Positions 6,433-6,547 of a stretch of 6,547 nucleotides of DNA are shown here, in pieces (the first letter of the stretch is position 1; the number at the start of each line of letters is the position of its first letter). The notes under the pieces are model-generated. The model made no database searches. It saw only the letters and a program-made list of their open reading frames with translations, and had not been told where the DNA came from. Source of the DNA: Bacteroidia bacterium (GTDB lineage Bacteria > Bacteroidota > Bacteroidia > NS11-12g > UBA955); assembly GCA_023254645.1 (NCBI GenBank), contig JALRLA010000370.1, positions 1 to 6,547 on the forward strand, written 5' to 3'. Made by a program: the position numbers and the translations under genes.

Positions 6433-6547
6433 GGAGTCACAATAACCTTGGTCGAGGCCGCACGACCGTCGTACCCGACGGCGCGAATCCAATAGGTTCC
6501 GGGCTGGATGTGGCTAGGTACTTCAAAGCGGCTGTCCATTTCCTTGC
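6429..6547 (-). CDS. C-terminal end of a beta-sandwich or T9SS-tailed protein (partial)
   Basis: On the minus strand an open frame enters from the window edge and stops at TAA (6431-6429). The 39 complete codons end in FEVPSHIQPGTYWIRAVGYD and then GRAASTKVIVTP. The alternation of a proline-glycine turn, GTYWIRAV, a DGR turn and a KVIV end strand looks like the last two strands of an Ig/FN3-like domain or a type IX secretion C-terminal sorting domain (pattern G-x-Y-x-x-x-V, DG turn, K-x-x-V near the terminus). Either would suit an exported protein of a Bacteroidota. The stop codon overlaps the permease stop on the other strand, so the genes converge with no spacer. The gene's identity cannot be told from this fragment. 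Confidence 0.65.
   Translation of the reverse strand, partial: KEMDSRFEVPSHIQPGTYWIRAVGYDGRAASTKVIVTP

Noticed and set aside
6466..6481. Perfect 6-bp GC-rich hairpin (CCGTCG, TACC loop, CGACGG) 34 nt past the permease stop
   Set aside because: It lies inside the coding sequence of the minus-strand gene, has no T-run on either side, and is short enough to arise by chance; not supported as a terminator.

Overview
The window is a gene-dense stretch of about 53% G+C by eye. It probably comes from a member of the Bacteroidota, perhaps a higher-GC Flavobacteriales lineage such as Cryomorphaceae/Schleiferiaceae, though that placement is a guess. The reasons are: no convincing Shine-Dalgarno sequence before any start; promoter-like boxes of the Bacteroidota type (TTTG, about 20 nt, TAnnTTTG); and protein types (bacterial deoxyhypusine-synthase-like protein, CBS protein with a C-terminal ACT-like part, Wzz with a Wzy_C protein, DppC-type permease with a long N-terminal insert) that I associate with this phylum.

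Layout. (1) Bases 1-542 hold the C-terminal half of a deoxyhypusine synthase-like protein that begins outside the window. (2) Bases 594-2065 hold a coupled pair: a secreted ChaN-like (DUF399) protein, then a KdsC-type HAD phosphatase sharing one base (TAATG). (3) Bases 2146-2808 encode a CBS-domain protein with its own promoter-like sequence. (4) Bases 2887-6432 form a probable three-gene operon behind a good Bacteroidota-type promoter: a Wzz/chain-length-determinant protein, a multi-spanning Wzy_C (O-antigen ligase or polymerase) protein, and a DppC/OppC-type ABC permease overlapping the previous gene by 20 nt. (5) Bases 6429-6547 are the C-terminal end of a minus-strand gene whose stop overlaps the permease stop.

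How the genes fit together. Two parts concern the cell envelope: KdsC releases Kdo for the lipopolysaccharide inner core, and the Wzz/Wzy_C pair lengthens or attaches a surface polysaccharide. No glycosyltransferases, flippase or sugar-nucleotide genes are present, so this is not a complete polysaccharide locus. The permease is alone, without a DppB partner, ATPase or binding protein. The DHS-like protein belongs to polyamine-type chemistry and has no visible link to the others.

I see no RNA genes, CRISPR array, insertion sequence or prophage signs, and no intergenic gap longer than 80 nt. Nothing here is clearly a new system. The best leads are the altered substrate pocket of the DHS-like protein, the identical spacing of two promoter -7 boxes to their start codons (suggesting leaderless mRNAs), and the orphan permease in a polysaccharide operon.
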